64,000 bases of DNA, taken from contig JBIPLJ010000014.1 of the NCBI GenBank assembly GCA_044368415.1, positions 13,159-77,158 on the forward strand. Reading direction: 5' to 3'. The translations under genes were made by a program, and so were the position numbers. The notes under the pieces are model-generated. The model ran no database searches. It was given only the letters and a program-made list of their open reading frames with translations, and was not told the DNA's origin. Positions 51,896 through 61,167 of the stretch are shown piece after piece. Numbering within the stretch: position 1 is the stretch's first letter; every line of letters starts with the position of its first letter. Origin of the DNA: UBA4615 sp044368415 (GTDB lineage: Bacteria > Pseudomonadota > Gammaproteobacteria > Burkholderiales > Burkholderiaceae_E).

Positions 51896-53071
51896 TCAGG
51901 CCTCCGGCGGCGTCCGGACGCGGCCGGGCCGCTCGTCCATCCAGGCACCGAGCAGCGTGTAGGTCACCGCCAGCACCACCGGACCAATGAAGATGCCCAC
52001 CAGCCCGAAGGCGATCAGCCCGCCGACGACGCCGGCGAAGATCAGCAGCATCGGCAGGTTGGCGCCCTTCTTGATGAGCCAGGGGCGCAGGAAGTTGTCC
52101 ATCGTCCCGACGAAGGCCGTCCAGATGGCCAGCACGATCGCCCAGCCGGTGTCGCCGCTCCAGAACAGCCAGATCACCGCGGGCGCGAGCACCGGGATCA
52201 CGCCGATCTGGGCGATGGCGAGCAGGAACATCACCGCGCTGAGCAGCGCCACCGCCGGCACGCCGACCACGGCCAGCCCGATGCCGCCGAGCACCGACTG
52301 CGCCACCGCGGTCACCACCACGCCGAGCGCGACGCCGCGGATCGAGGCGGCCGCCAGCAGCGCGGTGTCCTCGCCCCGATAGCTGGCCAGCCGCCGCGCG
52401 AAGCGCAGCACCGCTTGGCCGGCGGTCTCGCCAGTGGCATAGAGGATGGCGGAGATCGCGACGGTCAGCATCAGTTGCAGGCCGATCGCGCCGATGGCGC
52501 CGGCCTCGCGCAGCACCCGCGAGGCGAAGGTGCCGGCGTAGGGTGCGACCTTGGCGATCAGCGGCCCGGCGCCGCTCGCGGCCAGCTCGCGCCAGTAGGT
52601 CTCAGCGCGCGGGCCGACCATCGGCAGGCTCGCCACCCAGGTCGGCGGTTCGCCGAAGCGGTAGCGTGCCACCGTGTTGAACCAGCCCGCCATCGTGTCG
52701 ACGTTGTCGACCACCGTGAAGATCGCCACCGACAGCGGCACGAAGAACAGCAGGAGCAGGGCGGTGGTCATCAGCGCGACCGCGAGGCTGCGCCGTCCCC
52801 ATAGCAGGCGCTGCGCCGCGATCATCAGCGGCCAGGTTGCGATGACGATCGTCGTCGCCCAGATCAGCGCCGGGATGAAGGGCTGCATGACCCAGAGACT
52901 GCCGCCGATCATCGCGATCAGGAAGATGATCGCCAGCACCGTGCGCGTGAGCTCGGGTGCGGACCGTGACAGCTGGACCGCGGACGGCGGCGGCGCGGGG
53001 CGCCCGGCGGCGTCTGGGGCGTGCGTCGGGTCTGCGGAGGGCTCGGGGGGGCGTGCGGTCGGGTCGGTCAT
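51896..53071 (-). CDS. AI-2E family transporter
   Basis: 391 residues from ATG 53071. Eight or so membrane helices with family motifs: LWVMQPFIPALIWATTIVIA, LFFVPLSVAIFTVVDNVD, GVPAVALLSAVMFLLAIAQI and MDNFLRPWLIKKGANLPMLL. Members export AI-2 or act as Na+/H+ antiporters; the name does not prove quorum-signal export. The proline-rich N-terminus is cytosolic. Confidence 0.9.
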   Translation of the reverse strand: MTDPTARPPEPSADPTHAPDAAGRPAPPPSAVQLSRSAPELTRTVLAIIFLIAMIGGSLWVMQPFIPALIWATTIVIATWPLMIAAQRLLWGRRSLAVALMTTALLLLFFVPLSVAIFTVVDNVDTMAGWFNTVARYRFGEPPTWVASLPMVGPRAETYWRELAASGAGPLIAKVAPYAGTFASRVLREAGAIGAIGLQLMLTVAISAILYATGETAGQAVLRFARRLASYRGEDTALLAAASIRGVALGVVVTAVAQSVLGGIGLAVVGVPAVALLSAVMFLLAIAQIGVIPVLAPAVIWLFWSGDTGWAIVLAIWTAFVGTMDNFLRPWLIKKGANLPMLLIFAGVVGGLIAFGLVGIFIGPVVLAVTYTLLGAWMDERPGRVRTPPEA

Positions 53072-53228
53072 CACGAAGGCGCAGGCCGAGATCGTTAGCT
53101 CGCGACTGTACCCCACAACGGCCGCGCTCCGGAGGCGCCGACCGCTTGCAGGCCCGACTTCCCGCTGCCTGTCTCAGCCCTTAGGATCGGAGGGATCGGT
53201 CGTCGGCGCCGCTGCCCCGCCCGCCCGT

Positions 53229-54479
53229 TCACTTCGGCTCACCCGCCGCCGCAGCCAGATCGCCGCGCTCGAGCGCCCACGACACCGCGAAGCCGATGAC
53301 CAGCCCCCAGAACGGCGAACCGATGCCGGCGATCGGCAGGTCGGCCACGGTCACCAGGAAGGTGGTGAGCGCGCCGAGCGGGAATCGGTCTCGGAACGCG
53401 GTGGCGAAGGCGCCGTGCAGCACACGCAGCATCGCCAGACCCGCGAGCGTCGCGATGAAGGCCTTGGGCAGCGCGAGCATCATCGCGGTCACGCCGGCCG
53501 AGGCGAGGCCGAAGGCCAGTGCCAACAGGCCGACCACGATCGCGCCGGTGTAGTGGCGCGGACGCTCGCCCGCCGAGGTCACCAGCGCGTTGGTCGGGCC
53601 GGTCAGGCACGAGGACACTGCGCCCACGAAGGCCACGCCGATCGACACCAGGCCGCAGGCGAGCGTGACCACGTTGACTGGCGGCTCGTGGCCGGCGGCC
53701 TTGAGCACCGCGACGCCCTGCCCGTTCTGCACGACCAGCACCGTGATCGCCAGCGGCACGACCAGCTCGAGCATGACCGGCCAGGAGAACGCCGGCACGA
53801 AAAGTGTGGGCGGGACGATCGCCAGGCTCGTCGAGTCCGGCCAGCTCACGCGGCCGATGAGCGCGACCGCAAGCATGCCCACCAGCAGCGTGCCGATCAT
53901 CGGCGGCATCGTGCGCGCCGCCCGCGGGAACGCGGTGAGCGCGACGAAGGCGAGCACCATCGGGCCGGCGACCGCGATGTCCTGATGCACCGCGCGCACC
54001 AGATCCAGGCCGAAGCGAAGGAAGACGCCCGCGACCATTGCCATCACCAGGGGCATCGGCACCGCGGCCAGCCCGCGCCGTACCCAACCCGACAGGCCGA
54101 GCACCGCCATCAGCAGCCCGGTCGCGACGAACGCGCCGAGCACCTCGGCATGGCTGGCGTGGCCGAGCGCGGGGCCCACCAGCACGGTCCCGGGGATCGT
54201 CCAGAAGAACACCAGCGGCGTGCGGTAGCGCCACGACAGCGCGATGGTCAGCAGGCCGTTGACGAAGAACGCGCCGAACAGCCATGACGCGAGCTCGGCC
54301 GCACCGAGACCGCCGAGTTGGCCCGCGCTCAGGATCACCGCGACCGGCCCCGAGGCGGCGAAGATGAAGCCGATCAGCCCGTTGATGCCGTAGACGGCGC
54401 CGAAGTCGGCGAGCACGTGCGCAGGCGACGGGGCCGGGCTGGCGGGGCGTTCGAGGGTCGGGGGGGCGGTGGCGGGCAT
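53229..54479 (-). CDS. benE: BenE-family benzoate/H+ symporter-like transporter
   Basis: 416 residues, 12 membrane helices, BenE pattern: NGLIGFIFAASGPVAVILSA, FFWTIPGTVLVGPALGHA, TALTAFPRAARTMPP and SSCLTGPTNALVTSAGERP. Benzoate uptake is the known activity. Its start overlaps the ABC ATPase stop by one base (TGATG), so it is translated with the efflux operon upstream, which is not a usual benzoate context. Confidence 0.9.
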   Translation of the reverse strand: MPATAPPTLERPASPAPSPAHVLADFGAVYGINGLIGFIFAASGPVAVILSAGQLGGLGAAELASWLFGAFFVNGLLTIALSWRYRTPLVFFWTIPGTVLVGPALGHASHAEVLGAFVATGLLMAVLGLSGWVRRGLAAVPMPLVMAMVAGVFLRFGLDLVRAVHQDIAVAGPMVLAFVALTAFPRAARTMPPMIGTLLVGMLAVALIGRVSWPDSTSLAIVPPTLFVPAFSWPVMLELVVPLAITVLVVQNGQGVAVLKAAGHEPPVNVVTLACGLVSIGVAFVGAVSSCLTGPTNALVTSAGERPRHYTGAIVVGLLALAFGLASAGVTAMMLALPKAFIATLAGLAMLRVLHGAFATAFRDRFPLGALTTFLVTVADLPIAGIGSPFWGLVIGFAVSWALERGDLAAAAGEPK

Positions 54480-55210
54480 CAGGTCGCCAGGCGCCCGTCG
54501 ACCAGCTCGATCACCCGGTCGCAGCGGTCCGCGATCCGCGGATCGTGGGTGACGATCAGGAAGGCGGTGCCCGACTCGCGGTTGAACCGCCGCATCAGCT
54601 CGAACACCGCGTTCGACGACGCCGTGTCGAGGTTGCCGGTCGGCTCGTCGGCCAGCACCAGCGGCGGATCGTGCATCAGGGCACGCGCGATCGCGACCCG
54701 CTGCTGCATGCCGCCCGAGAGCTGCGCGGGCCGTCGGTGCGCCGCGTCGCCGAGGCCCACCGCCTCGAGCAGCGCGGCGGCCCGCGCGCGGGCCGTCGCG
54801 TCGATGCGCCCGTTGCGGATCAGCGCCGGCATCGCCACGTTCTCCAGCGCGTCGAACGCCGGGATCAGGTGGTGGAACTGGAAGACGAAGCCGAGCGTGT
54901 CGAGCCGCGCGCGCGTGAGCGCGTCGTCGTCGAGCGTGTCGATGCGCCGGCCCAGCAGCCGGTACTCGCCTGAGGTCGGCCGCTCGAGCAGCCCGATCAG
55001 CGTCAGCAGCGTGCTCTTGCCTGAGCCCGAGGGCCCGATCATCGCGGCGAACTCGCTGCGGGCGAGCACGAAGTCGATGCCGTGCAGCACCTCGGCCTCG
55101 ATCGGGGTGCCGATGTCGTAGGACTTGCGCACCGCGCTCATCGCGACGATCGGTGCATCGGCCTGAGCGCGGGTCGCGGCAGCGGCCCGGGTCGGGGTCG
55201 GAGCGCTCAC
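54479..55210 (-). CDS. ABC transporter ATP-binding protein (LolD/MacB-like)
   Basis: 243 residues from GTG 55210, overlapping the permease stop (GTGA). Walker A GPSGSGKST, Q-loop FVFQFHHLIP, signature LSGGMQQRVAIARAL, Walker B PLVLADEPTGNLD and the H-loop IVTHD. The pattern is that of LolD/MacB ATPases (LIGLLERPTSGEYRLLG). It forms a tripartite system with the permease and the HlyD-type adaptor. Confidence 0.95.
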   Translation of the reverse strand: MSAPTPTRAAAATRAQADAPIVAMSAVRKSYDIGTPIEAEVLHGIDFVLARSEFAAMIGPSGSGKSTLLTLIGLLERPTSGEYRLLGRRIDTLDDDALTRARLDTLGFVFQFHHLIPAFDALENVAMPALIRNGRIDATARARAAALLEAVGLGDAAHRRPAQLSGGMQQRVAIARALMHDPPLVLADEPTGNLDTASSNAVFELMRRFNRESGTAFLIVTHDPRIADRCDRVIELVDGRLAT

Positions 55211-56424
55211 AGTCGGATCGCCTGCGCGGGGTCGAGCGCCGCGGCGCGGCGCGCGGGCGCGACCGCCGCCAGCACGCCGGCGAGCGTGGCCCCCGCCGCG
55301 ACCCAGGCGAAGGTCTCGAGGTCGAGCACGATTGGGAACAGCGGCCGGCCGTCGGCACCCTTCACCAGCGCGGTGAACGCGGCGACCATCGCCCAAGCGA
55401 TCGCGGCCCCGAGCACTGAGCCCGCCGCGCTCACCAGCGCGCCCTGCAGCAGGAACACCCGTGTCATCTGGGCGCGCGAGGCGCCCATGGCCCGCAGGAT
55501 CCCGATCTCCTTGCGCTTCTGAACGACCGACACCACCAGCACACTCGCGATACCGAGCACCACCACCAGCATCACCACACCGCGGATCAGCCGCGTCGAC
55601 AGCGTCTGCGCGTTGAGCGCCGACAGCAGCTGGCTGTTGGTCTGCATCCAGCTCTCGATCTCGTAGGGCAGGCGCGCCCGCAGCCGGCCGGCGATGCGCT
55701 CGGCGTCGAAGACCTCGGTCACCGTCAGGTCGAGCTGCGTGACGCCGCCCGGGATGCCGAGCAGGCTCTGCGCGGTCCGCAGTGGCAGGTAGACGTTACG
55801 CCGGTTCACGTCGCGCACGCCGACGTCGAAGATCGCGACCGCACGCAGCGATTCGGTGGTGTCGCGAGAGATCGACAGCGAGAACCGGTCGCCGAGCCGT
55901 ACGCCGAGGTCCTCGGCGAGCTCGCGCCCGACGATCGCCTCGCCGGGGCCCAGGCGCGCCGTGCCCTCGACGAGCTTCTCGGACAGCCCGGCGATCCGGT
56001 CGTAGCGCTCGAGCTCGACGCCGACGATGGCGACCGCGCGACTGCCCTCGCCGCGTAAAGCGAGCGCCGTGCCCCCCGCCATCGGCGAGACCGCGACGAT
56101 CCCGGGCGCGCCCTCGAGCGAGCGCGCCAGCGGCAGCCAGTTCTCGATCGAGCGAGTCCGTTGCGCGCGCGGCTGCTCCTGCGCGGCGGCGTCGACACCG
56201 GGCGTGGCCAGGCGTCCGGCGAGCGGCACGTCCTTCACCGGACGGATCGTGAGGTGCGGCTGCACGCCGAGCGTGCGGCGGATGGTGTTGGCCTGCAGGC
56301 CGTCGATCAGGGCGGTGATGTAGGTGACGACCGCTACCCCCATCGCCACACCGACGATCAGCAGCAGCGTCTGCATCTTCCCCTCGACGAGGAAGCGGAC
56401 CGCGATGCGCCAGGCGAAGCCCAC
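55207..56424 (-). CDS. ABC transporter permease (LolC/MacB-like, FtsX domain)
   Basis: 405 residues from GTG 56424, 16 bp after the adaptor stop. One N-terminal membrane helix (QTLLLIVGVAMGVAVVTYIT), a large periplasmic MacB-core domain (GVQPHLTIRPVKDVPLAGRL onward), and three C-terminal helices in the FtsX fold (ASVLVVSVVQKRKEIGILRA, RVFLLQGALVSAAGSVLGAA). It couples ATP use to extraction or efflux of lipid or lipoprotein-like substrates. Confidence 0.92.
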   Translation of the reverse strand: MGFAWRIAVRFLVEGKMQTLLLIVGVAMGVAVVTYITALIDGLQANTIRRTLGVQPHLTIRPVKDVPLAGRLATPGVDAAAQEQPRAQRTRSIENWLPLARSLEGAPGIVAVSPMAGGTALALRGEGSRAVAIVGVELERYDRIAGLSEKLVEGTARLGPGEAIVGRELAEDLGVRLGDRFSLSISRDTTESLRAVAIFDVGVRDVNRRNVYLPLRTAQSLLGIPGGVTQLDLTVTEVFDAERIAGRLRARLPYEIESWMQTNSQLLSALNAQTLSTRLIRGVVMLVVVLGIASVLVVSVVQKRKEIGILRAMGASRAQMTRVFLLQGALVSAAGSVLGAAIAWAMVAAFTALVKGADGRPLFPIVLDLETFAWVAAGATLAGVLAAVAPARRAAALDPAQAIRL

Positions 56425-56440
56425 GCTCAGGGCCTGGCGC

Positions 56441-57832
56441 TCAGCGGCTGCCGCCGGCGGCGGTACCCATCGCCGAGGCCGCGCCATTCGCGGCGGCCTC
56501 GCCGGAGCGCTCGGCGCCTGCACCCGGGCCGGCCTCGCCCGCAACCGGGTCGGCTGCGCCTGCACTCGGGCCGGCCGCGCCTGCACTCGGGCCGACCACG
56601 CCTGCACTCGGGCCGACCACCGCGCGTCCGCCCGTCTCGCCGGCGCGGGCCGCCCGCGCCCGTGCGCCCGGCTGGACGGCCAGCGGGTCGGCCAGCACCG
56701 TATCGCCGACCGCCAGCCCGTCGCCGATCTCGATGCGATCGAGCGTGCGCAGCCCCACGCGCACCGGCTGCTCCACCACGCGGCCGTCCGCCAGCCGCCG
56801 CACCCGCCCGTCCGCGCCCGCACCAATGACCGCCGCTGCCGGCAGCGTGCGCGCGCGCTCGCGCCGCGCGGTGGCGACCTGCATCGACAGCGTCATGTCC
56901 TCGCGCAGAAAGGGCGGGGGTGCTGCGACCTCGAACTTCACCTCGACCGTGCCGCGCTGCGCGTCGACGCCGGGCGCGATGCGCAACACTCGCGCCTCGA
57001 AGGGCTGCTGGGGGAACGCGTCGGCGACGACCCGCGCCAGCTGCCCGACGGCCATCTGCGAGAGGAACTTCTCGTCCGCCTGGCCGACGAGCTGCGCGGC
57101 CCCGGTGGCTGCGAATGCAAACAGCGTGCGGCCTGGCTGCACGATCTGCCCAGGCTCGACCAGCCGGGTGACGATGCGCCCGTCGGCGGGTGCGACGATC
57201 CGCACCTGCGCGAGCCGTGCCTGCGCGAGCGAGGCCGCGGCGCGCGCCTCGTCGACCCGCAGGCGGGCCTGTTCGACCTCGGTGCCGCGGCCTGCGTTGG
57301 CTCGAGCCGAGGCGCCGGCGGCCCTGATCTGCGCCTGCGCGATGCGCACCGCGCGGTCGGTCTCGTCGATCCTGGCCTGCGACACGTAGCCCCGGTCGAA
57401 CAGCTCGCGGCTGCGGCGGGCCTCGCGCTGGGCCGCCTCGAGCGTGGCGCGCGCGGATTCGAGGGCCGCATCGGCGGTCGGCACGCCGACCTCGCGTTGG
57501 CCGACCACCCGGGCCTCGGCGAGCCGCAGCGTGGCCTGCGCCTGGGCGAGCTGGGCTTGCAGCTCCGCCGACTCGAGCCGCGCGAGCGCATCGCCCGCGC
57601 GCACCGAGTCGCCCTCGCGGACCGCGACCTCGACCACGCGCCCGGTGACCGTCGCGCCGAGGTCCACCCGCACGGGCGCGGCAACGCGCCCGGAGAACAC
57701 CAGCGTCTGGATGAGGGGGGCTTCAGCGACCGCGACGAGCGCCACCGGCTCCGGGCGCCAGGCGCGCCAGGCGAGTCCGCCCGCGACCGTGAGCACCACC
57801 AGGAGCGCGCCGATCCGGCGCCACATTTTCAT
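56441..57832 (-). CDS. HlyD-family efflux periplasmic adaptor with Gly/Pro/Ser repeat tail
   Basis: 463 residues. N-terminal membrane anchor (IGALLVVLTVAGGLAW), lipoyl half-motifs (RVDLGATVTGRVVEVAVREG and IVAPADGRIVTRLVEPGQIV), long coiled-coil hairpin (about 90-210) and beta-barrel. The C-terminal tail (about residues 395-463) has five heptads of GPSAGAA type, encoded by 21-bp repeats, that no adaptor domain needs. It is the first gene of the operon. Confidence 0.9.
   Translation of the reverse strand: MKMWRRIGALLVVLTVAGGLAWRAWRPEPVALVAVAEAPLIQTLVFSGRVAAPVRVDLGATVTGRVVEVAVREGDSVRAGDALARLESAELQAQLAQAQATLRLAEARVVGQREVGVPTADAALESARATLEAAQREARRSRELFDRGYVSQARIDETDRAVRIAQAQIRAAGASARANAGRGTEVEQARLRVDEARAAASLAQARLAQVRIVAPADGRIVTRLVEPGQIVQPGRTLFAFAATGAAQLVGQADEKFLSQMAVGQLARVVADAFPQQPFEARVLRIAPGVDAQRGTVEVKFEVAAPPPFLREDMTLSMQVATARRERARTLPAAAVIGAGADGRVRRLADGRVVEQPVRVGLRTLDRIEIGDGLAVGDTVLADPLAVQPGARARAARAGETGGRAVVGPSAGVVGPSAGAAGPSAGAADPVAGEAGPGAGAERSGEAAANGAASAMGTAAGGSR
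56538..56622. repeat. 21-bp coding repeat in the adaptor gene tail
   Basis: Three near-identical 21-bp units at 56559-56579, 56580-56600 and 56601-56621 (CCTGCACTCGGGCCG plus a variable six), with a degenerate copy before them. They give the heptads GPSAGVV, GPSAGAA and GPSAGAA on the minus strand. Confidence 0.8.
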
Positions 57833-57856
57833 GGCCCGGATTCTACCGGGCCGGCC

Positions 57857-60049
57857 TCAGGTCGCCGGCGCCTCGCGTCGTCTGGACACCGCCCGGATCG
57901 CGTCGGCGAGCGCCGGCGCACGCACTGGCTTTGCGAGGAAGCCGTTCATGCCGGCCGCGATACAGCGATCGCGGTCGGCGTCCATCGCGTTCGCGGTCAT
58001 CGCGACGATCGGCACCCGGTGGCCGGCATCGCGGATGCGGCGAGTGGCCTCGATGCCGTCCATCTCGGGCATCTGCATGTCCATCAGCACGAGGTCGAAG
58101 TCGCCCTGCGCGACCTGCTCGCAGGCCTGACGGCCGTCGGCGGCGATGACCACCTCGTGGCCGAGCTTCTGCAGCATCAGCGAGGCGAGCTTCTGGTTGA
58201 CGACGTTGTCCTCGGCGAGCAGCACCCGCAGCGGGCCCCTCGAGGCTGGGTCACCCGAGTCGCCGTCGGCGGCTGTGGCCGTGGCCCCAGGGCAGGGCGC
58301 GTCCGCTGCGGGCGTGCCGGACGCGCCGGCGGCCTCGGCCGCCGGCCGCAGCGCGACCGTGAACCGGAACCGGCTGCCGACACCGGGCGTGCTGCTCACC
58401 GAGATCGTGCCCCCCATGGCCTCGACCAGGCGCCGGGTGATCGCGAGCCCCAGCCCGGTGCCGCCGAAGCGGCGCGTGGTCGAGCTGTCCGCCTGCGCGA
58501 ACGCGTCGAAAACCAGCTCCTGCTTGTCCGCCGGAATGCCCACGCCGGTGTCGCCGACCTCGAAGTCGAGCGCGATCGAGGGCTCGCCGCCCGCGCCCGA
58601 TCGGGCCCGCGCCTCGACCCTCAGCGTCACCGAGCCGTGCTGCGTGAACTTCACCGCGTTGCCCAGCAGGTTGACCAGCACCTGTCGCAGTCGTCCGGGG
58701 TCGCCCCGGGCGAGGGCGGGTACGCCGGCCCCGAGCTCGAGCTCGAAGGCGAGCGCCTTGCGTTGCGCGGACAGCGCGATCGGCCGGCACAGGTGCTCGA
58801 GCAGCGCGCGCGGCTCGAAGTCGATCGACTCCAGCTCCATCCGCCCGGCCTCGATCTTGGACAGGTCGAGCAGGTCGTTGATGATGTCCATCAGTGCGTC
58901 GGCCGATTGCCGCACCGTCTCGAGGTAGTCGCGTTGATGCTGCGTGAGCGCGGTGTCGAGCACCAGCTCGGTCATGCCGATGATCCCGTTCATCGGCGTG
59001 CGGATCTCGTGGCTCATGTTCGCCAGGAACTGGCTCTTGGCGAGGTTCGCCGCCTCGGCCGCGTCCTTCGCCTCGCCGAGCCGCCGCTCGAGCGACTTGC
59101 GCTCGGTGGTGTCGAAGATCACGCCGATCATGCCTGTGACCGAGCCGGTGGCGTCGGTCATCGACGCCTTGCTGTAGTACAGCGTGCGCGGCGTGCCGTC
59201 GGGCAGTGGCATTTCCATCTCGTAGGACTGGCGCGTCGGCCGCGTCAGCACCTCGCGGTCGCGCTCGATGTGCACGTCGGCATAGCCGTCGGAGAACACC
59301 TCCGCCGAAGTGCGTCCGACCGCCGTGTGCCGGTCGATGTCGAACATCCATTCCAGCGCGCGGTTCATGCCGAGGAAGCGGCCGCGCGCGTCCTTGTAGT
59401 AGATCGCCACCGGGATCGCATCGAGCAGCTCGGCACTGAAGTGCAGCTGCTTGCGCAGGGCCGCCTCGGCGCGCTTCCTTTCGGTGATGTCGGTGCGGAT
59501 CGCGACAAAGCGTTCGGGTCGTCCGTCGGCGCCGGCCATCGGCACGATCGACGCGTCGACCCAATGCAGCGAGCCGTCCTTCGAGCGGTTGCAGATCTCG
59601 CCGTGCCAGACCTCGCCCGCGCCGATCGTGCGCCACATGTCCGCGAAGAATCCGGGGGGATGCGCGCCGCTGCTCACGATCCGGTGGTTCGCTCCGATCA
59701 GCTCGCCGAGTGCATAGCCGGTCAGTGCGCAGAACCTCGCGTTGGCGTCGAGGATCCGCCCTGTGGTGTCGGTGACGCTGACGATGGCGTGCTGGTCGAG
59801 CGCGAACTTCTGCGACTCCAGGTCGCGCTGCAGGTCGGCACGGCGCTGCGCGCCGGCGGCGTCGGGCACCTCGGCGGCGAGTTCATCGAGCAGTCCGCGC
59901 AGCCCGCCGAGCACCGCTGCGAGCGGGCCCGACTCGCGGGCGCCCGCGGCCTCGCAGGCGGCGAGGGCGGCTTCGAGCGCGTCGCGGTCGGGCGTGCCGA
60001 AGTGACGGGCTAGCCGGGCCGCGAGTAGGGGGCTCACCGTGGCGTGCAC
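57857..60049 (-). CDS. Hybrid sensor histidine kinase (PAS-PAS-HisKA-HATPase-receiver)
   Basis: 730 residues. Helical N-terminus, PAS 1 (about 85-190; SVTDTTGRILDANARFCALT, IRTDITERKRAE), PAS 2 (about 205-320; YYKDARGRFLGMNRALEWMF, FDTTERK), HisKA with the phospho-acceptor in LANMSHEIRTPMNGIIG, HATPase with NLLGNAVKFTQHG and GTGLGLAI, then a receiver with acceptor Asp in FDLVLMDMQMPEMDG. No membrane segment, so it is cytosolic. No cognate regulator is adjacent. Confidence 0.95.
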   Translation of the reverse strand: MHATVSPLLAARLARHFGTPDRDALEAALAACEAAGARESGPLAAVLGGLRGLLDELAAEVPDAAGAQRRADLQRDLESQKFALDQHAIVSVTDTTGRILDANARFCALTGYALGELIGANHRIVSSGAHPPGFFADMWRTIGAGEVWHGEICNRSKDGSLHWVDASIVPMAGADGRPERFVAIRTDITERKRAEAALRKQLHFSAELLDAIPVAIYYKDARGRFLGMNRALEWMFDIDRHTAVGRTSAEVFSDGYADVHIERDREVLTRPTRQSYEMEMPLPDGTPRTLYYSKASMTDATGSVTGMIGVIFDTTERKSLERRLGEAKDAAEAANLAKSQFLANMSHEIRTPMNGIIGMTELVLDTALTQHQRDYLETVRQSADALMDIINDLLDLSKIEAGRMELESIDFEPRALLEHLCRPIALSAQRKALAFELELGAGVPALARGDPGRLRQVLVNLLGNAVKFTQHGSVTLRVEARARSGAGGEPSIALDFEVGDTGVGIPADKQELVFDAFAQADSSTTRRFGGTGLGLAITRRLVEAMGGTISVSSTPGVGSRFRFTVALRPAAEAAGASGTPAADAPCPGATATAADGDSGDPASRGPLRVLLAEDNVVNQKLASLMLQKLGHEVVIAADGRQACEQVAQGDFDLVLMDMQMPEMDGIEATRRIRDAGHRVPIVAMTANAMDADRDRCIAAGMNGFLAKPVRAPALADAIRAVSRRREAPAT

Positions 60050-60255
60050 CTGCGCCGCGTCCCACGGTGCCCGGTTCGGGCATCGGTGCGCGGGCCGTGC
60101 GGAAGGCAGGGACGGGGGCGCATGGGCGGATGGGTCGGCGGTCTGCGGAGCCGGTCGGGAATGCCGGCCTCACCGGCAATTATCAGACGCCAATCGGTCC
60201 GCTTCACAGGCCTGCCCGTCGGCCCGACATGCGGCGCACGGGGGGCGCGGATCCT
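60050..60255. other. Gene-poor stretch between the kinase gene and the 60.27-kb hairpin
   Basis: Contains the kinase promoter region. Open frames here are arginine- and glycine-rich shadows. No repeats or RNA genes seen. A short AT-richer segment (CAATTATCAGACGCCAAT, around 60177-60194) is the only composition change and may be promoter DNA. Confidence 0.35.
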
Positions 60256-60345
60256 GGAAAAGAAGAGGGCCGGCCCGAGACGGCCGGCCCAAGGCTCCAG
60301 TGGAAGGTGTCATGGAGCTGAGGAGAGAACCCGGGACGGAGTGTG
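60256..60345 (-). ncRNA. Second small-RNA-like structure (or structured 3' UTR of chaC)
   Basis: On the minus strand: GGGTTCTCTCCTCAGC in an open region (about 60318-60335), a hairpin GCTCCA-TGACACCTTCCAC-TGGAGC (60294-60318) with ACCUUCC in the loop, and a terminator stem GGGCCGGCC / GGCCGGCCC (60267-60290) ending TCTTCTTTTCC. The order matches the 45.4-kb candidate: GGGTTC, then TCTCCTC, CU-loop hairpin, terminator. The ChaC gene ends about 100 nt upstream, so it may be a processed 3' UTR; no strong -10 was found. Confidence 0.45.
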
Positions 60346-60445
60346 CGCAGGCAGGATCACGCCACGATGGATCCCTGTCTCGCGCCGGGTGCGATCGTGT
60401 CCCGATTCCATCACGGCGACCGCCGGCGGGCGGGGCCCGCGGCGC

Positions 60446-61042
60446 TCAGTCGCAGCCGGTGTCGAGCAGGCGGCGGCCGACCGCGCTCAGGTGGGGGCAG
60501 TGCACGCCGTGCTCCGCGAGGCTGCGCCAAGTGCGGATCGCGTACTCCCGGTTGCGTCCGCGCTGGCCGCAGCACGCGCTCAGGCGGCGGAAAATCTCGT
60601 CGTCGGTGAGCCGTTCATAAGACGAGCTGGAGCGGTTCGCCACGAAAGCGAGCGCCTGCACACTTCGACCGTCCGCGAGGACCGCCCACAGCTGCCGTGC
60701 GATGTAGACGCCGCCGGTCATTTCACGCTCATAGAGGGCGTCGATGGCGGCGCGGCGCGACTCCGGCCGCAGCCGGAACGCCATGCCGATGCACGAACCG
60801 CCACGGTCGAGTCCGAGCACCACCCCGGGCTGCTCGGGGGTGCCGCGGTAGCGGGTCGAGCGGATGCAGAAGGTGCGGTGATAGCCGTGGACCTGCGCGA
60901 GGCCGGCCTCGTGGAACTCGAAACCCGGATCCCAGATGAGCGAGCCGTAGCCGAAGACCCAGTCGGTGAGCGGGGGGGAGGCCGCCGGCTCGGAGGGGTC
61001 AGCGGCGACGACGGTACCGTGCAGGGTGTCGAACGCAGTCAT
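60446..61042 (-). CDS. chaC: Gamma-glutamylcyclotransferase (ChaC-like)
   Basis: 198 residues from ATG 61042. ChaC features: DWVFGYGSLIWDPGFEFHEA (substrate-loop YGSL), HGYHRTFCIRSTRYRGTPEQ, a central catalytic-Glu region (ALYEREMTGGVYIARQLWAV), and the late LTDDEIFRRLSACCGQRGRN. It opens glutathione to 5-oxoproline and Cys-Gly. It has a long structured 3' region down to about 60256. Confidence 0.9.
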   Translation of the reverse strand: MTAFDTLHGTVVAADPSEPAASPPLTDWVFGYGSLIWDPGFEFHEAGLAQVHGYHRTFCIRSTRYRGTPEQPGVVLGLDRGGSCIGMAFRLRPESRRAAIDALYEREMTGGVYIARQLWAVLADGRSVQALAFVANRSSSSYERLTDDEIFRRLSACCGQRGRNREYAIRTWRSLAEHGVHCPHLSAVGRRLLDTGCD

Positions 61043-61167
61043 GATGCAGACATTAACGGTCGAGACCGGCTCGGGGTTCACGGCGGCGGTCGGACGTCAC
61101 AGAAATGCCTACGACTGGTGTGCTACCGTCATCCGATGGTCCATCCCACGCCCTGCGCACGCGCGCT

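Noticed and set aside
56324..60013. 1229-codon plus-strand frame
   Set aside because: It is antisense to the adaptor and histidine kinase genes, and its composition (runs of Arg, Gly, Ala, His) is a GC-bias artefact.
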